Both the position numbers and the translations under genes were made by a program. 64,000 nt of DNA from Bdellovibrionales bacterium (GTDB taxonomy: Bacteria > Bdellovibrionota > Bdellovibrionia > Bdellovibrionales > UBA1609), in NCBI GenBank assembly GCA_016714165.1, contig JADJNU010000001.1, forward strand, positions 1,798,001 to 1,862,000, written 5' to 3'. Position 1 is the first letter of the stretch; each line of letters starts with the position of its first letter. Below the pieces are notes generated by a model that searched no databases, was not told the DNA's origin, and saw only the letters and a list, made by a program, of their open reading frames with translations. Below, piece after piece: positions 17,731 through 26,855 of the stretch.

Positions 17731-18600
17731 CTACGCCACTTCTGTGCGATTCGTAAATTCCTGCAAAAGGCTCTGAGCTGACGGACTAATATGAGTGAAT
17801 TTCAGTCCATATCGAATAGGCGTATTGCGATCCTTAACTCCCTCTACAAATTGCTTGCTAACAACTTCACAAGTGGCATTAAATGGCGGGACCTCATCTC
17901 CAGGTTTGAAATGAAGATAGAGAATTTGTCCTGGCACTACCATGGCATTTTCCATGACAACGCCTGCTCCTCCTGCACTTATTTCAACCCCCGTCCCCTT
18001 CCAGACACTTTTATTATCATGAATAAGTACAGTGCCGCCAAATTTCACACGACGATGACGACGACGGAAAAAAACTTCGGATATATCCGGCATATCCGCG
18101 GTTTGAATCTGACTGATATAAGCAGGCTTGAATGCATCAAGATCCGCTATCCTCACCCAGGTCGAGAGGCCAGGGTGCCAAGCAAAATCAAACTCAAAGG
18201 CAACCTTTTCCTGAAGCATTTTTAGAACTTCGCGATAAGAAAATGGCCCGAACTTATTGTCACCTTTGAGAACGTACCATTCGACAGCCTGTTGGGTCAT
18301 CTTCGATTTCAAACCCAATACGGCCTCATCTAATATTGGATCTGTTTTATATTCATCGCCTTGAGGGCCATTCAATGGCGCATGTTCTTTGGGTTTTGGT
18401 GGGCTGGAGGGTTTGTGATCTTTTAGCATCAATGTCAGATCGGGATGTTCCATAAGCAATACCCAATCGGACTTGACCGGGTCATAAAGATAATCGAGGG
18501 CTGTTAACTCCGATTTTTTCACCATCTCAAAAATGGCATGGACAGAAAAAGGGCCAATCTGATTTCCATTATGAGAAACATAGAAGCTTTCCGAACTCAT
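17731..18600 (-). CDS. double GYF_2 domain plus PilZ domain protein
   Basis: 289 residues, soluble. Residues about 5-56 and 107-160 are two GYF_2-type domains (FYVSHNGNQIGPFS and EWYVLKGDNKFGPFSYREVL, each followed by a conserved W). Residues about 178-285 are a PilZ domain. The c-di-GMP binding motif RxxxR is present (RRRHRRVKF). The second motif reads EISAGG, with Glu in place of the usual Asp/Asn of (D/N)xSxxG. This suggests c-di-GMP or related regulation coupled to a GYF peptide-binding module. It lies upstream of the gltD-like gene on the same strand with a 224-base gap. GltJ of the gliding machinery also carries a GYF domain, so a regulatory link with the operon is a reasonable inference. 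Confidence 0.82.
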   Translation of the reverse strand: MSSESFYVSHNGNQIGPFSVHAIFEMVKKSELTALDYLYDPVKSDWVLLMEHPDLTLMLKDHKPSSPPKPKEHAPLNGPQGDEYKTDPILDEAVLGLKSKMTQQAVEWYVLKGDNKFGPFSYREVLKMLQEKVAFEFDFAWHPGLSTWVRIADLDAFKPAYISQIQTADMPDISEVFFRRRHRRVKFGGTVLIHDNKSVWKGTGVEISAGGAGVVMENAMVVPGQILYLHFKPGDEVPPFNATCEVVSKQFVEGVKDRNTPIRYGLKFTHISPSAQSLLQEFTNRTEVA

Positions 18601-18740
18601 AAAAAAATCCTTATTTTATTTAACAAAACTCAGCTATCTAGTGTAACTATCGGATTTTGCTAAATCTGACTTAAGCCTGCTCAATCATTTTTCATCAATC
18701 TACAGGCTTACATCAATTATCTCGTGCCATTTTGAGGCAA

Positions 18741-18851
18741 ATGAGACCAAACTTTGAACCAGATAGAATTCGAATATCTTGGTTGACAAGATCTCGCTTT
18801 CCAAGGAAAGAAGGTCCGAGGCCTATCGATGAAAACGGAATTTTTGGATAA
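18741..18851 (+). CDS. possible 36-residue small protein
   Basis: An ATG preceded closely by GAGG opens 36 codons (ending IDENGIFG, TAA) in the same frame as the HAD gene 27 bases downstream. The peptide is Arg/Pro-rich (SRFPRKEGPRP) and not obviously random, but it is short and I recognise no family. It may be a leader peptide of the HAD gene or chance. Confidence 0.22.
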   Translation: MRPNFEPDRIRISWLTRSRFPRKEGPRPIDENGIFG

Positions 18852-18878
18852 GCTTGCGCATTTAGAAAGGAAATTCGA

Positions 18879-19610
18879 TTGAAGAACGCATTGGAAATTA
18901 AACATGTTTTATGTGATTTGGCTCGAAAGCGCAAAGAGCTGAAGGACTCAACACCATTGTTGGCTGTTTTTGATTTGGATTCCACCCTTTTCGAAGTGAG
19001 CCCACGAACGCAATTCATTTTGAGAGAATTCGCAACTCATGATGAGACAAAAAGGCGCTATCCAAAAGAAGCTGTTGAGTTGGAACAAATTGTCATACAT
19101 CCCGTTGACTGGGGAATAAGGCCTCCCTTGGAGAGAAGTCAGATTCGATCGACTCTCGATTTCTTTGAAACTCTTAGAACGTTTTGGGTCGAGAGGTTTT
19201 TTAGCAACGATTATCTCCAGCACGATGTCCTTTATGAGGGCGCTTTGGAATTCGTACAGGAACTTCACGAATCAGGTGCCACAATCAAGTATCTGACAGG
19301 CCGAGATCATGAGAGAATGGGACGAGGAACGCTGGAAGTTCTCGATCAATGGAACTTCCCCGTTCACGATCCACATTCTCACGTGATCCTTAAGCCACAT
19401 CAGAGTCTGGAGGATGCGGCATATAAGGTTGAGAGGCTCATCAATCTTTCCAGCCGATATGACGAAATTTGGTTTTTTGAGAATGAGCCTGTGATCATCC
19501 ATGAAGTGATATCCAAAGTTCCAAAAGTTAAAGTGGTCTTTGTTGACACAATTCATAGCGGAAAAGCCGAGGTTCCAATTGATTTACCCAGCATCAAGGG
19601 GAGGTTATAA
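18879..19610 (+). CDS. HAD-superfamily hydrolase
   Basis: 243 residues with haloacid dehalogenase motifs in order: motif I FDLDSTLFEVSP (DxDST, about residues 31-42), motif II YLTGRD (Thr/Gly), a motif III lysine in HVILKPHQS, and motif IV FFENEPVII. This is the family of Mg-dependent phosphatases with an aspartyl nucleophile. The cap region between motifs I and II is large, about 85 residues. The start is TTG at 18879 with AGAAAGGA upstream. No neighbour suggests a substrate: it sits between a divergent GYF/PilZ gene and convergent rsmI. Confidence 0.8.
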   Translation: MKNALEIKHVLCDLARKRKELKDSTPLLAVFDLDSTLFEVSPRTQFILREFATHDETKRRYPKEAVELEQIVIHPVDWGIRPPLERSQIRSTLDFFETLRTFWVERFFSNDYLQHDVLYEGALEFVQELHESGATIKYLTGRDHERMGRGTLEVLDQWNFPVHDPHSHVILKPHQSLEDAAYKVERLINLSSRYDEIWFFENEPVIIHEVISKVPKVKVVFVDTIHSGKAEVPIDLPSIKGRL

Positions 19611-19638
19611 ATAGCAGTCCATACTCAAGAGTCAAACG

Positions 19639-19652
19639 GTCGCTTAGGCGAC
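19639..19652. terminator. short hairpin between convergent genes
   Basis: GTCGC TTAG GCGAC forms a perfect 5-bp stem with a four-base loop in the 83-base gap between the HAD gene and rsmI, which converge. The following bases (TGTATTCTT) are only weakly T-rich, so it is at best a weak intrinsic terminator. Confidence 0.3.
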
Positions 19653-19693
19653 TGTATTCTTGGTAATTCCTGTGGAGAAACAATTACTGATTG

Positions 19694-20356
19694 TCATTTT
19701 AAGGGCAAAAGAATGAGGACAAATTCAGCCTTATCGACCTTGAGTTGGCTTAAAACTTTTTTCGCATTTCCCTCAAGAAATACCTCGTCAGTCTGGCTGA
19801 GATTAAGCCCCAACAAAATGAGGTTTTCTGGGTGACTGACTGCTAACTCCGCTAGGATTTTTTTTAATCGGTATGGAGTATCCATCAACACAACTGGAAT
19901 TTTCAAATTTTTTAATTCAGAAAGCTGAGAAATTCTCTCTTCCGTTTTCGCAGAAATAAATCCACGAAAAAGGAACTGATCCAAACGATAACCACATATG
20001 CTCAATAGTGACATTAGACTTGAAGGCCCTGGTATGGATTGGATCTTGATTCCCGCTTTCCTGCAGCGTGAAACCAGCTCGGCTCCAGGATCACAAAAAC
20101 CTGGAGTCCCGGCATCAGAGACCAAAGCAGTCGATCTCGTTCTACAAATTTCCAGAAGCCGGTTTATTTCCTCTCTATCTGTATGTTCATTGAGAACCTC
20201 AAGCGGAACCCCAGATATACCATGATAACGCAAAAGCTTGGATCCTTCCTTTCGCTCTTCGGTAATAATGACCTCAACCTCACGGAGAATATTGAGAGCT
20301 CTAAGTCCTATGTCGTCATTGTTTCCAATAGGCGTTGCGATCACGTAGAGAGACAT
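19694..20356 (-). CDS. rsmI: 16S rRNA (cytidine-2'-O)-methyltransferase, RsmI-type
   Basis: 220 residues of the tetrapyrrole-methylase fold used by RsmI, which methylates the ribose of C1402 in 16S rRNA. Seen: LYVIATPIGNNDDIGLRAL at the start, ALVSDAGTPGFCDPGAELV, and IQSIPGPSSLMSLLSICGY. The usual AEDTR stretch near residue 33 reads ITEERKEGSKLL, and the protein is shorter than E. coli RsmI (286 residues), lacking the C-terminal extension. The gene is the last of a packed minus-strand run, six bases after yhaM. A different rRNA or small-molecule substrate is possible but less likely. Confidence 0.82.
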   Translation of the reverse strand: MSLYVIATPIGNNDDIGLRALNILREVEVIITEERKEGSKLLRYHGISGVPLEVLNEHTDREEINRLLEICRTRSTALVSDAGTPGFCDPGAELVSRCRKAGIKIQSIPGPSSLMSLLSICGYRLDQFLFRGFISAKTEERISQLSELKNLKIPVVLMDTPYRLKKILAELAVSHPENLILLGLNLSQTDEVFLEGNAKKVLSQLKVDKAEFVLILLPLK

Positions 20357-20362
20357 ATAGAC

Positions 20363-21364
20363 CTACGGTCCTAATCGATTTAGCTGCTTGCGAAATATTT
20401 CAAGGTACAGATAACGATCAAATTGTTGATTGTAACGAGTCCATGCCTCTCCCTGATCCAATTCAAATTTCAAGGCCCCAACCATGGTATTTATTTTTGA
20501 ATCCAGTTCATCAACCATTGCCACCACCATTGCCTCCAGAAACTTAGGCCGCTTGGGAGATCCATACTCCAGCTTTCCATGATGGCTCAATACGATGTGC
20601 TTGAGTTCGTCCTTCAAAGCCTTTGGAAAACCCAATATCCTCCCTGCCTTCTCATCAATAATTTGGCAGGCTATTGCCATGTGACCAATTAAGCGACCAG
20701 CGTCGGTATACTGAATTCCAGATGAAATCTCGAGTTCCCAAATTTTACCTAGATCATGAAAAATAGCGCCAAAAATCAAATAATCTCGATTCAAAACTGG
20801 ATAATGTTTCGCAAGAAACTCCATGATTCCGCAAATACTCACGATGTGCTCAAGCAGGCCTCCGATACTGGCATGGTGAATTGTTTTTGCAGCAGGGCTT
20901 AGCAAAACTCTTTCCCTAATCGTTTCATCATTAAATGATGATCGAATGAGTTCTCGAATGTGAGGATCAGACAACGAATCAATAATCACACAGAGTTCAG
21001 CGTACATTTCTGACGGGCTTCTGAGAGCATCGGCAACAAAATCTGCTCGATTTATTTTATCAACCGGCACCCTCTTTAAATCATGTACGACAAGCTGACG
21101 ACGATTTTGGTATAAATGGACGTGTCCCTTCACAAAAACAAAATCGCCCTGTTGGAATAATTGAGCTATGGCCTCTGCCTTTTCCCAAACCTTGGCGTCA
21201 ATTGCTCCGCTGACATCAGAGAGACTGAGACTTAAATAAGAACGCCCATTCTTATCCGTTAATGCAATCTTTTCCTGGACCAGAAAAATAGCCTCTACCG
21301 CATCCTTGTCCTTGAGCTCACGAACATATTGCTTAGCTAAATTCTCAGCAAAAATGTCACTCAT
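20363..21364 (-). CDS. yhaM: 3'-5' exoribonuclease of the YhaM type (OB fold + HD domain)
   Basis: 333 residues. The N-terminal third is an OB-fold nucleic-acid-binding domain (LALTDKNGRSYLSLSLSDVS-like start, then GDFVFVKGHVHLYQNRRQL). The C-terminal part is a metal-dependent HD phosphohydrolase domain with HASIGGLLEHIVSIC, FGAIFHDLGKIWEL, GHMAIACQII and HIVLSHHGKLEYGSPKRP, which is the YhaM signature order. YhaM degrades single-stranded RNA and DNA from the 3' end. Neighbours are a lipoprotein gene 73 bases upstream and rsmI six bases downstream, giving an RNA-processing pair at the end of the run. Confidence 0.86.
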   Translation of the reverse strand: MSDIFAENLAKQYVRELKDKDAVEAIFLVQEKIALTDKNGRSYLSLSLSDVSGAIDAKVWEKAEAIAQLFQQGDFVFVKGHVHLYQNRRQLVVHDLKRVPVDKINRADFVADALRSPSEMYAELCVIIDSLSDPHIRELIRSSFNDETIRERVLLSPAAKTIHHASIGGLLEHIVSICGIMEFLAKHYPVLNRDYLIFGAIFHDLGKIWELEISSGIQYTDAGRLIGHMAIACQIIDEKAGRILGFPKALKDELKHIVLSHHGKLEYGSPKRPKFLEAMVVAMVDELDSKINTMVGALKFELDQGEAWTRYNQQFDRYLYLEIFRKQLNRLGP

Positions 21365-21437
21365 CGCGGACCCCTTTTCGAAGTGATAATATCAAGAAAA
21401 CAGAGATCATATTAAAGATCACCTTTCATTGCACCAT

Positions 21438-22133
21438 CTAGAGTAGACAGAGTTGGCTCTTGTAGCGTGAATCTGTGATCGAGAGACTCGTCACTAATAA
21501 CTCTTCAGGGCTCGTGTATACAAACAAATAGGTCCCAGAAACAGCATAAATATATCTTTGCTGAGTAGAATTAAGTCTCCATCCCAATTGACTCAAAGTT
21601 TGGTGATAAAAAGAGGTAATCTCAGAATATTTATCACAGCCCATTCCCCATTTTTCACCCTCGAAATTTTTAGTTGGAGCACGACTGACAAAATAGACCT
21701 TCAAATGCTTGGGTTGCATAGATTCGGGTAACTTCACTTTTGCGGACCAATAGAAATCTCCCCGTACCCCCGTAACCCAATCCGCCAAATCGAGGACACC
21801 CCCTCCTCTTGCTAAATGAAACTCAGCATTACCTCTTAAGATCCCAGCCCCCTCCGCAACCAGTTTTACGGTCAGCTCAACTGATCGACGAGGAATCTGA
21901 GCAATTATTTCACCATCGGTCTGAGAATTTTCTGGCTTCGCTTTCCTGAAAACCTTCAGGTATTCGGACTCAACCTCCTTGATGAGCTCAACCGGGACCT
22001 TTACGTATTTGTCGGTCCCATTCATCTGCCCACTTGAAAGATTCTGAGACGATAAAATCGGTGATGATTTCGAACAGCCCAAACCGAAAAGGCCCAATAT
22101 TACCCAAACAACAAAATACTTCGATAGTTTCAC
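21438..22133 (-). CDS. lipoprotein of unknown function
   Basis: 231 residues with a lipoprotein signal peptide (FVVWVILGLFGLGC, lipobox FGLGC, Cys20). The mature protein begins Ser/Gln-rich and has a mixed alpha/beta region (ELTVKLVAEGAGILRG, LKVYFVSRAPTKN). I recognise no domain. It starts two bases after the stop of the GYF-TPR gene, so the two are probably made together; both would be envelope proteins. Confidence 0.75.
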   Translation of the reverse strand: MKLSKYFVVWVILGLFGLGCSKSSPILSSQNLSSGQMNGTDKYVKVPVELIKEVESEYLKVFRKAKPENSQTDGEIIAQIPRRSVELTVKLVAEGAGILRGNAEFHLARGGGVLDLADWVTGVRGDFYWSAKVKLPESMQPKHLKVYFVSRAPTKNFEGEKWGMGCDKYSEITSFYHQTLSQLGWRLNSTQQRYIYAVSGTYLFVYTSPEELLVTSLSITDSRYKSQLCLL

Positions 22134-22135
22134 AA

Positions 22136-23950
22136 CTAAAAGCTTCCCTTAGGCATAAGGCCCTCACGTTCAGCCCTCTTCTTAACGCGATAAAGCGGAC
22201 GGTAATCCTTAGACAAACGAAAACCCTCCACCAGATAACCTTGCGCTTCAGAGTAGTTCTTCAAAGAGAAATGAGCCTCAGCCAGACCAGCCAAACCAAC
22301 CAGGGATTTTTCGTCTGCGCGATACAGAGACTGCCAAAGCTCTAAGGCCATCTTATGTTTGCCCGCTCGAGCGTAAAACCGACCCTGCAAAATCATCGGC
22401 AATGCAAGTCTAATGCTTGCATTTAGCTCTGTCGCCTTCCCCAAAGCCACAGAAGCTCTCGTCTCCTGCCCAATTCCATCAAGAATAAAGGCATAGAGAG
22501 ACTGGACCAACGCATCCTTCACCCCCTGAGCCGCGGCATCATCAACAGATTTAAGGGCTTCCACTTCCTGCCCTCCCCGAAAATAACAATACCCACGCAA
22601 AGCCTTCACTCTTGGTGAAGGCGTCAAGCCGCCAACCATTTGTAAACACAATTGATGGAGCGACTTCCAAGAGACTCGACCACGATACACAAACAAATCG
22701 TGACGGTGATCTTCTGTTTGCATGGGGTCTATGTCGAGAATGAGACCTAACTTTTGTTCTAACTGCTCATTTCGACCCGCTATGAAATCAATGTAACCGA
22801 GCATCAATGCCGCTTCCTGAAAGTAATCAAAGGATTTCTGCATCAGTCGTGTCAGTTGTTTCTGTGCGTGTTCTAGGTAGCTGGGATCCTTCTCTTCGCG
22901 GTAAAGATTGATATCGGCCTCAGCCAACATAAGATAAGCTGCCCCCTCGTCGATACCCTGGTCGACGACAGAAGAAAGCCACTCCCTTGCAATTTTAAAT
23001 TCCCGACGCTGTAAGGCCGAAGCTCCCAGATTAATCTTTGCCGGCGCATAGTAGGGATCCAGAGCCAGGACCTGTTTGAATTTGTCATCTGCTGAAATTG
23101 AATCTCCATCAATCAGGTCGGCGATACCGATGGCAGTCATCGCCAATTTAGGAAAAACGCCACGACCGCTCGAGATGACCTCTTGAAGTTTCCTACGGCC
23201 CACGACCGTTTGACCAGCGACTTGAATTTGGAGGGTCCCTAAATAGGCGTAAATATCGCCGTCCCGCGGGTCCAGGCGATAGGCCTTTTGAAAGCCTTCC
23301 ATCGCTTCGGCATAGTCCCCGACGACAAGAGATTCCATTGCCAAACGTTTGACATCTGTCGCCGTTTCTCTGTTTTGAAAAGGAACAGCCACAAAGCGAT
23401 TATAAAAAACGAAAGTACCGATGCCAAAAAGAATCGCTCCAGTTACCAACCAAGCCAATCGAGCAGTTGCTCGAGCTTGGTTAGCAATCACCATATCATT
23501 TTGATAACCAAATGATTTATAAGGCTGTGACCCACCCGCCTGTGATGAGGGTCTGGATCCGTCATCTATATCCTCATAAACTATTTCAGCCCTGGATCTT
23601 TGAAATTTATTTAGATCATCCGTGCGATCATCTAAGACCGCTCCATCGACCGGTTCAGTTACAGTAATTGTTCCTGTTCCTTCAATCGCAGTTGTAACTG
23701 TATCCTCACCAAACTTAAAATTCTGAACTCGAACTTCTTCGATTACTTTCGCAAAAAAAGGAACATCTTTGGCGCAGTTCCAACGTCTACATGGCTGTGA
23801 AACCTCATCCATCACTGAAATTTCGCGAGATCTTAACAGCTGTTCAACTTGCTGCTTAGAATAGGGGCCCACCACTCTCCCCCCGCTTTTAACCAACCAT
23901 GGCTTATCTTGAGCTGTCAATCCCCCCCCTATAAGCTCCCTTAGCTCCAA
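22136..23950 (-). CDS. GYF domain, membrane segment and TPR protein
   Basis: 604 residues. An N-terminal GYF_2 domain (KPWLVKSGGRVVGPYSKQQ, about residues 17-65) and a Thr/Val/Asp-rich linker are followed by one membrane segment near 163-185 (LAWLVTGAILFGIGTFVFY). A long C-terminal TPR region comes next (MEGFQKAYRLDPRDGDIYAY, AYLMLAEADINLYREEKD and others). The GYF part would be cytoplasmic and the TPR part periplasmic. This is the second GYF protein of the window, and both co-occur with glt-like TPR genes. It starts five bases after purH and precedes a lipoprotein by two bases. A protein-interaction scaffold is the safest call. Confidence 0.78.
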   Translation of the reverse strand: MELRELIGGGLTAQDKPWLVKSGGRVVGPYSKQQVEQLLRSREISVMDEVSQPCRRWNCAKDVPFFAKVIEEVRVQNFKFGEDTVTTAIEGTGTITVTEPVDGAVLDDRTDDLNKFQRSRAEIVYEDIDDGSRPSSQAGGSQPYKSFGYQNDMVIANQARATARLAWLVTGAILFGIGTFVFYNRFVAVPFQNRETATDVKRLAMESLVVGDYAEAMEGFQKAYRLDPRDGDIYAYLGTLQIQVAGQTVVGRRKLQEVISSGRGVFPKLAMTAIGIADLIDGDSISADDKFKQVLALDPYYAPAKINLGASALQRREFKIAREWLSSVVDQGIDEGAAYLMLAEADINLYREEKDPSYLEHAQKQLTRLMQKSFDYFQEAALMLGYIDFIAGRNEQLEQKLGLILDIDPMQTEDHRHDLFVYRGRVSWKSLHQLCLQMVGGLTPSPRVKALRGYCYFRGGQEVEALKSVDDAAAQGVKDALVQSLYAFILDGIGQETRASVALGKATELNASIRLALPMILQGRFYARAGKHKMALELWQSLYRADEKSLVGLAGLAEAHFSLKNYSEAQGYLVEGFRLSKDYRPLYRVKKRAEREGLMPKGSF

Positions 23951-23955
23951 TGCTT

Positions 23956-25470
23956 CTAATGCTGAAAATGCCTTGTTCCTGTAAGCACCATAGTCACACC
24001 AAGGTCTTTCGACCTACTGAAGACTTCCTCATCCTTAAGCGAACCGCCTGGCTGGATCATCCACTTGATTCCTGCTGCCGCAGCGATCTCAACAGAATCT
24101 GGAAAAGGAAAAAATGCATCGCTTGCCAAAACAACCGGCTTAGTCTTTGAATGAAACTTTCGCATTCGAACAATCGCCTGTTCCACCGCATCGACTCGGT
24201 TCACCTGACCCATTCCAAGCCCTACCGTGACGCCTCCAGCAACCAAAGCTATTGCATTACTCTTAAGATGCGCACACACTTTCCAAGCCAAACTGAGGTC
24301 GCTCCTCACCTCTACGCTCGGAGATTCTCCGATAATCTTCCAAGCGCTGGACCAACCAACCACCTCGTCCTGCGTTTGAACCAAAAAACCACCGCGAATC
24401 GATTTCAATTTTAGTTCTCGCGAGCGATCCACAATCTGTGGCCATTTCAAAACCCGTAAATTCTTCTTTTTTGAAAAAATCTCCAATGCACTTGGAGAAT
24501 AATCTGGAGCAACGATGCATTCCAGAAAAATCTCGCTGAGTTTTACCGCCATATCGCCATCCACTTTTCCGTTAATGGCCACAACGCCACCAAAGATACT
24601 CACTGGATCTGCCTTCAAGCTCCCCACCACGGCCTCAAATGCCGATTTTCCTATAGCTACGCCACAAGGATTGTTATGTTTGACGGCAACACAAGCGGGC
24701 TCGCTAAATTCATGAAGAGTGTCAGAAGCGGCATCCAAATCTAAGATGTTATTAAACGAAAGGGGCTTTCCTTGAAGAACTTGGGATTGATGAAGGCCTG
24801 ATTTTGCGGACGGCAATTGGTACCACCCAGCAAGTTGCTGTGGGTTTTCACCATATCTCAGAGGAAGAACAAATTCTCCGCCAAGCGCAAAAGTAGGATA
24901 TGTTTGGTCGGCCCCAAGATAACGAGAAATCATTGCATCATAGCTCCCAGTCAAGGCATACACCTTTGCAGCCAAAAACTGACGGTCCATCAGAGTCAGT
25001 TCACTTTTTTGGCTGATCCAAGCATAATCTCCAGGACTACATACAACTGAAACCCGCGAAAAATTTTTTGCGGCCGACCGAAGCATCGAAGGGCCACCAA
25101 TATCGATAAATTCAATCTGCTCCTCTTGAGACTTCTCCTGTTTCAATGCCTCGGAAAAAGGATAAAGATTGACGACAATTAAATCAAAAGGCTCAAGGCG
25201 TTCTTCCTCAAGAAGTTCCATGTCTGAACTCACCAAGGCACGTGCCAAGATCGGCATATGGACTCTCGGATGAAGAGTCTTAACTCGACCATCCATAACC
25301 TCAGGAGAACCCGTTTGCTCTGAAATATCGACAACTGTGAAACCAGCTTCCTTTAAATAACGAGCCGTTCCGCCAGTTGAAACAATGCGAAGACCCTTCT
25401 CAGCAAATGGTCTTAGAAATTCAACCAACCCAGACTTGTCAGATACGCTGACCAAAGCATTTTTAAACAT
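23956..25470 (-). CDS. purH: bifunctional AICAR transformylase / IMP cyclohydrolase
   Basis: 504 residues, close to the usual length of about 520. The N-terminal MGS-like IMP cyclohydrolase domain shows ALVSVSDKSGL, IVSTGGTARYL and DGRVKTLHPRVH. The C-terminal AICAR formyltransferase domain shows LRYGENPQQ, VAVKHNNPCGVAIG and the typical terminus TGTRHFQH. PurH catalyses the last two steps of de novo IMP synthesis in the cytoplasm. It overlaps the mlaD stop by one base (TAATG), an unusual partnership of purine synthesis with lipid transport that probably reflects co-transcription. Confidence 0.96.
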   Translation of the reverse strand: MFKNALVSVSDKSGLVEFLRPFAEKGLRIVSTGGTARYLKEAGFTVVDISEQTGSPEVMDGRVKTLHPRVHMPILARALVSSDMELLEEERLEPFDLIVVNLYPFSEALKQEKSQEEQIEFIDIGGPSMLRSAAKNFSRVSVVCSPGDYAWISQKSELTLMDRQFLAAKVYALTGSYDAMISRYLGADQTYPTFALGGEFVLPLRYGENPQQLAGWYQLPSAKSGLHQSQVLQGKPLSFNNILDLDAASDTLHEFSEPACVAVKHNNPCGVAIGKSAFEAVVGSLKADPVSIFGGVVAINGKVDGDMAVKLSEIFLECIVAPDYSPSALEIFSKKKNLRVLKWPQIVDRSRELKLKSIRGGFLVQTQDEVVGWSSAWKIIGESPSVEVRSDLSLAWKVCAHLKSNAIALVAGGVTVGLGMGQVNRVDAVEQAIVRMRKFHSKTKPVVLASDAFFPFPDSVEIAAAAGIKWMIQPGGSLKDEEVFSRSKDLGVTMVLTGTRHFQH

Positions 25471-26855
25471 TAGAATGAAACCTTCGAAGCTAAAGCTTTC
25501 AAATCATCGTTAGTAATAAAGATCCCTGCTCCAATAAAGGAACTGAATTCACCAGCACGCCCCAAGATGTTATCGCCACCAGCAATCGCATAAATACCAG
25601 TCATGAGATTGTATCGAGCATAAGCTCGAACATATATATCATTAAAATTAAAAGCCTCAAGACTTAGTCGCAAACGGCGATTCAAAAGGTGATAATCAAA
25701 ACCGACCCCTCCTGAGTTCTCAATTATTCCACCTTTTATGGTAAAATCGTGAAAATTCTTTGCAAAAAGGGCATTGAACTTCACTTGATTACGATAGGTT
25801 TTCGTCTCATCAGTAATCGTTGGCGCACCCCCATTCACTTCTGTGGATGTCGAAGTTGACTTCACGAGACCCTTCGGGTCATCCACGACACCTAACTCAT
25901 AATAGCGATCAAGCCCGGGCTGAATTCGCAAAGAAAGAAATGATTTCGCATCTGACATCTGAGTCAAATATTCTGAATGAAAATCAACACTTGTTTCCAT
26001 CTGGGCGGCTCCACCAATGAAGTCATTCACATTGCGTATGGCGGAATTCAGCTCATCCACGGTTTCTTCGTCGTTGACTAGCCTACCAATTGTACCTTCC
26101 CCGCGGTTGACCTTGTCTGTGATTTCTTCGATATTTTTTAGTGTGGCATCGATTCGATGAAGCCCATCGACGGCTTTCTGCCAACCTGTTTTAAACCCTT
26201 TGGGACTGTCATCATTGATAAATTCATCCAAAGTTGAGGTGATGCCATGAACCTGGTCCACGATATCATGAATCTTGCTCTTATTCTTACCGGTCAATTC
26301 GCTCAGATCTTTAGAGACAGTCTCAATGTTTCTAAGAATACGACCAATGGTCGTGGACTGGTCGCCCTCGCTCGCCGCATTATTGAGCGTATCAGACAAC
26401 TTTCCCAGCGATTCGGTAATTCTTCCGACTTCATTCATAATCTTGTCCATCGAACCCTTTTCTGAGGCATTGAAAATCTCTGAACCCTCAGGAAGGAGTG
26501 GATCGGCTGGATTTCCCGGAACCAGCTCAACGTGTTTGTCGCCAAGAATGCCATCAGCCCGAATTTCAACCTTTCCAGACATCGTGAGTGGAACGCCCTT
26601 GTCTATGACAATCTTCACTCGAGCCTTGCCTGCCTCCAATACAATCTCATCGATAACGCCGACCTTGATACCCGCCATCTTTACAGAACTGTTGCGCACG
26701 AGCCCACTTGCATCTTGGAGGACAAAACTATGCTTGCTGTTGCTGCCCAATATCCCGGGGCCCTCAGCTACTTTCATTGACATCACGGCGATGAGGCCCG
26801 CGACCGTCACCACAAGAACTCCCACTTTAAATTCGGGTGCATTTAAAAACGTCAT
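25470..26855 (-). CDS. mlaD: MlaD/MCE family lipid-transport substrate-binding protein
   Basis: 461 residues. One N-terminal membrane anchor (VGVLVVTVAGLIAVMSM) leads to an MCE domain (about residues 38-118: DASGLVRNSSVKMAGIKVG, GKVEIRADGILGDKHVELVP). A long helical region follows with repeated nine-to-eleven-residue amphipathic periods (about 130-280), and then a C-terminal beta-rich part ending FSSFIGAGIFITNDDLKA. MlaD is the periplasmic hexameric ring of the Mla phospholipid transporter. This protein is much longer than E. coli MlaD (183 residues), and the beta-rich tail could be an outer-membrane barrel-like extension (inference). ATGA overlap with mlaF. Confidence 0.9.
   Translation of the reverse strand: MTFLNAPEFKVGVLVVTVAGLIAVMSMKVAEGPGILGSNSKHSFVLQDASGLVRNSSVKMAGIKVGVIDEIVLEAGKARVKIVIDKGVPLTMSGKVEIRADGILGDKHVELVPGNPADPLLPEGSEIFNASEKGSMDKIMNEVGRITESLGKLSDTLNNAASEGDQSTTIGRILRNIETVSKDLSELTGKNKSKIHDIVDQVHGITSTLDEFINDDSPKGFKTGWQKAVDGLHRIDATLKNIEEITDKVNRGEGTIGRLVNDEETVDELNSAIRNVNDFIGGAAQMETSVDFHSEYLTQMSDAKSFLSLRIQPGLDRYYELGVVDDPKGLVKSTSTSTEVNGGAPTITDETKTYRNQVKFNALFAKNFHDFTIKGGIIENSGGVGFDYHLLNRRLRLSLEAFNFNDIYVRAYARYNLMTGIYAIAGGDNILGRAGEFSSFIGAGIFITNDDLKALASKVSF

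Noticed and set aside
18783..18788. TTGACA as a promoter for the HAD gene
   Set aside because: No acceptable -10 hexamer at 16-18 bases downstream.
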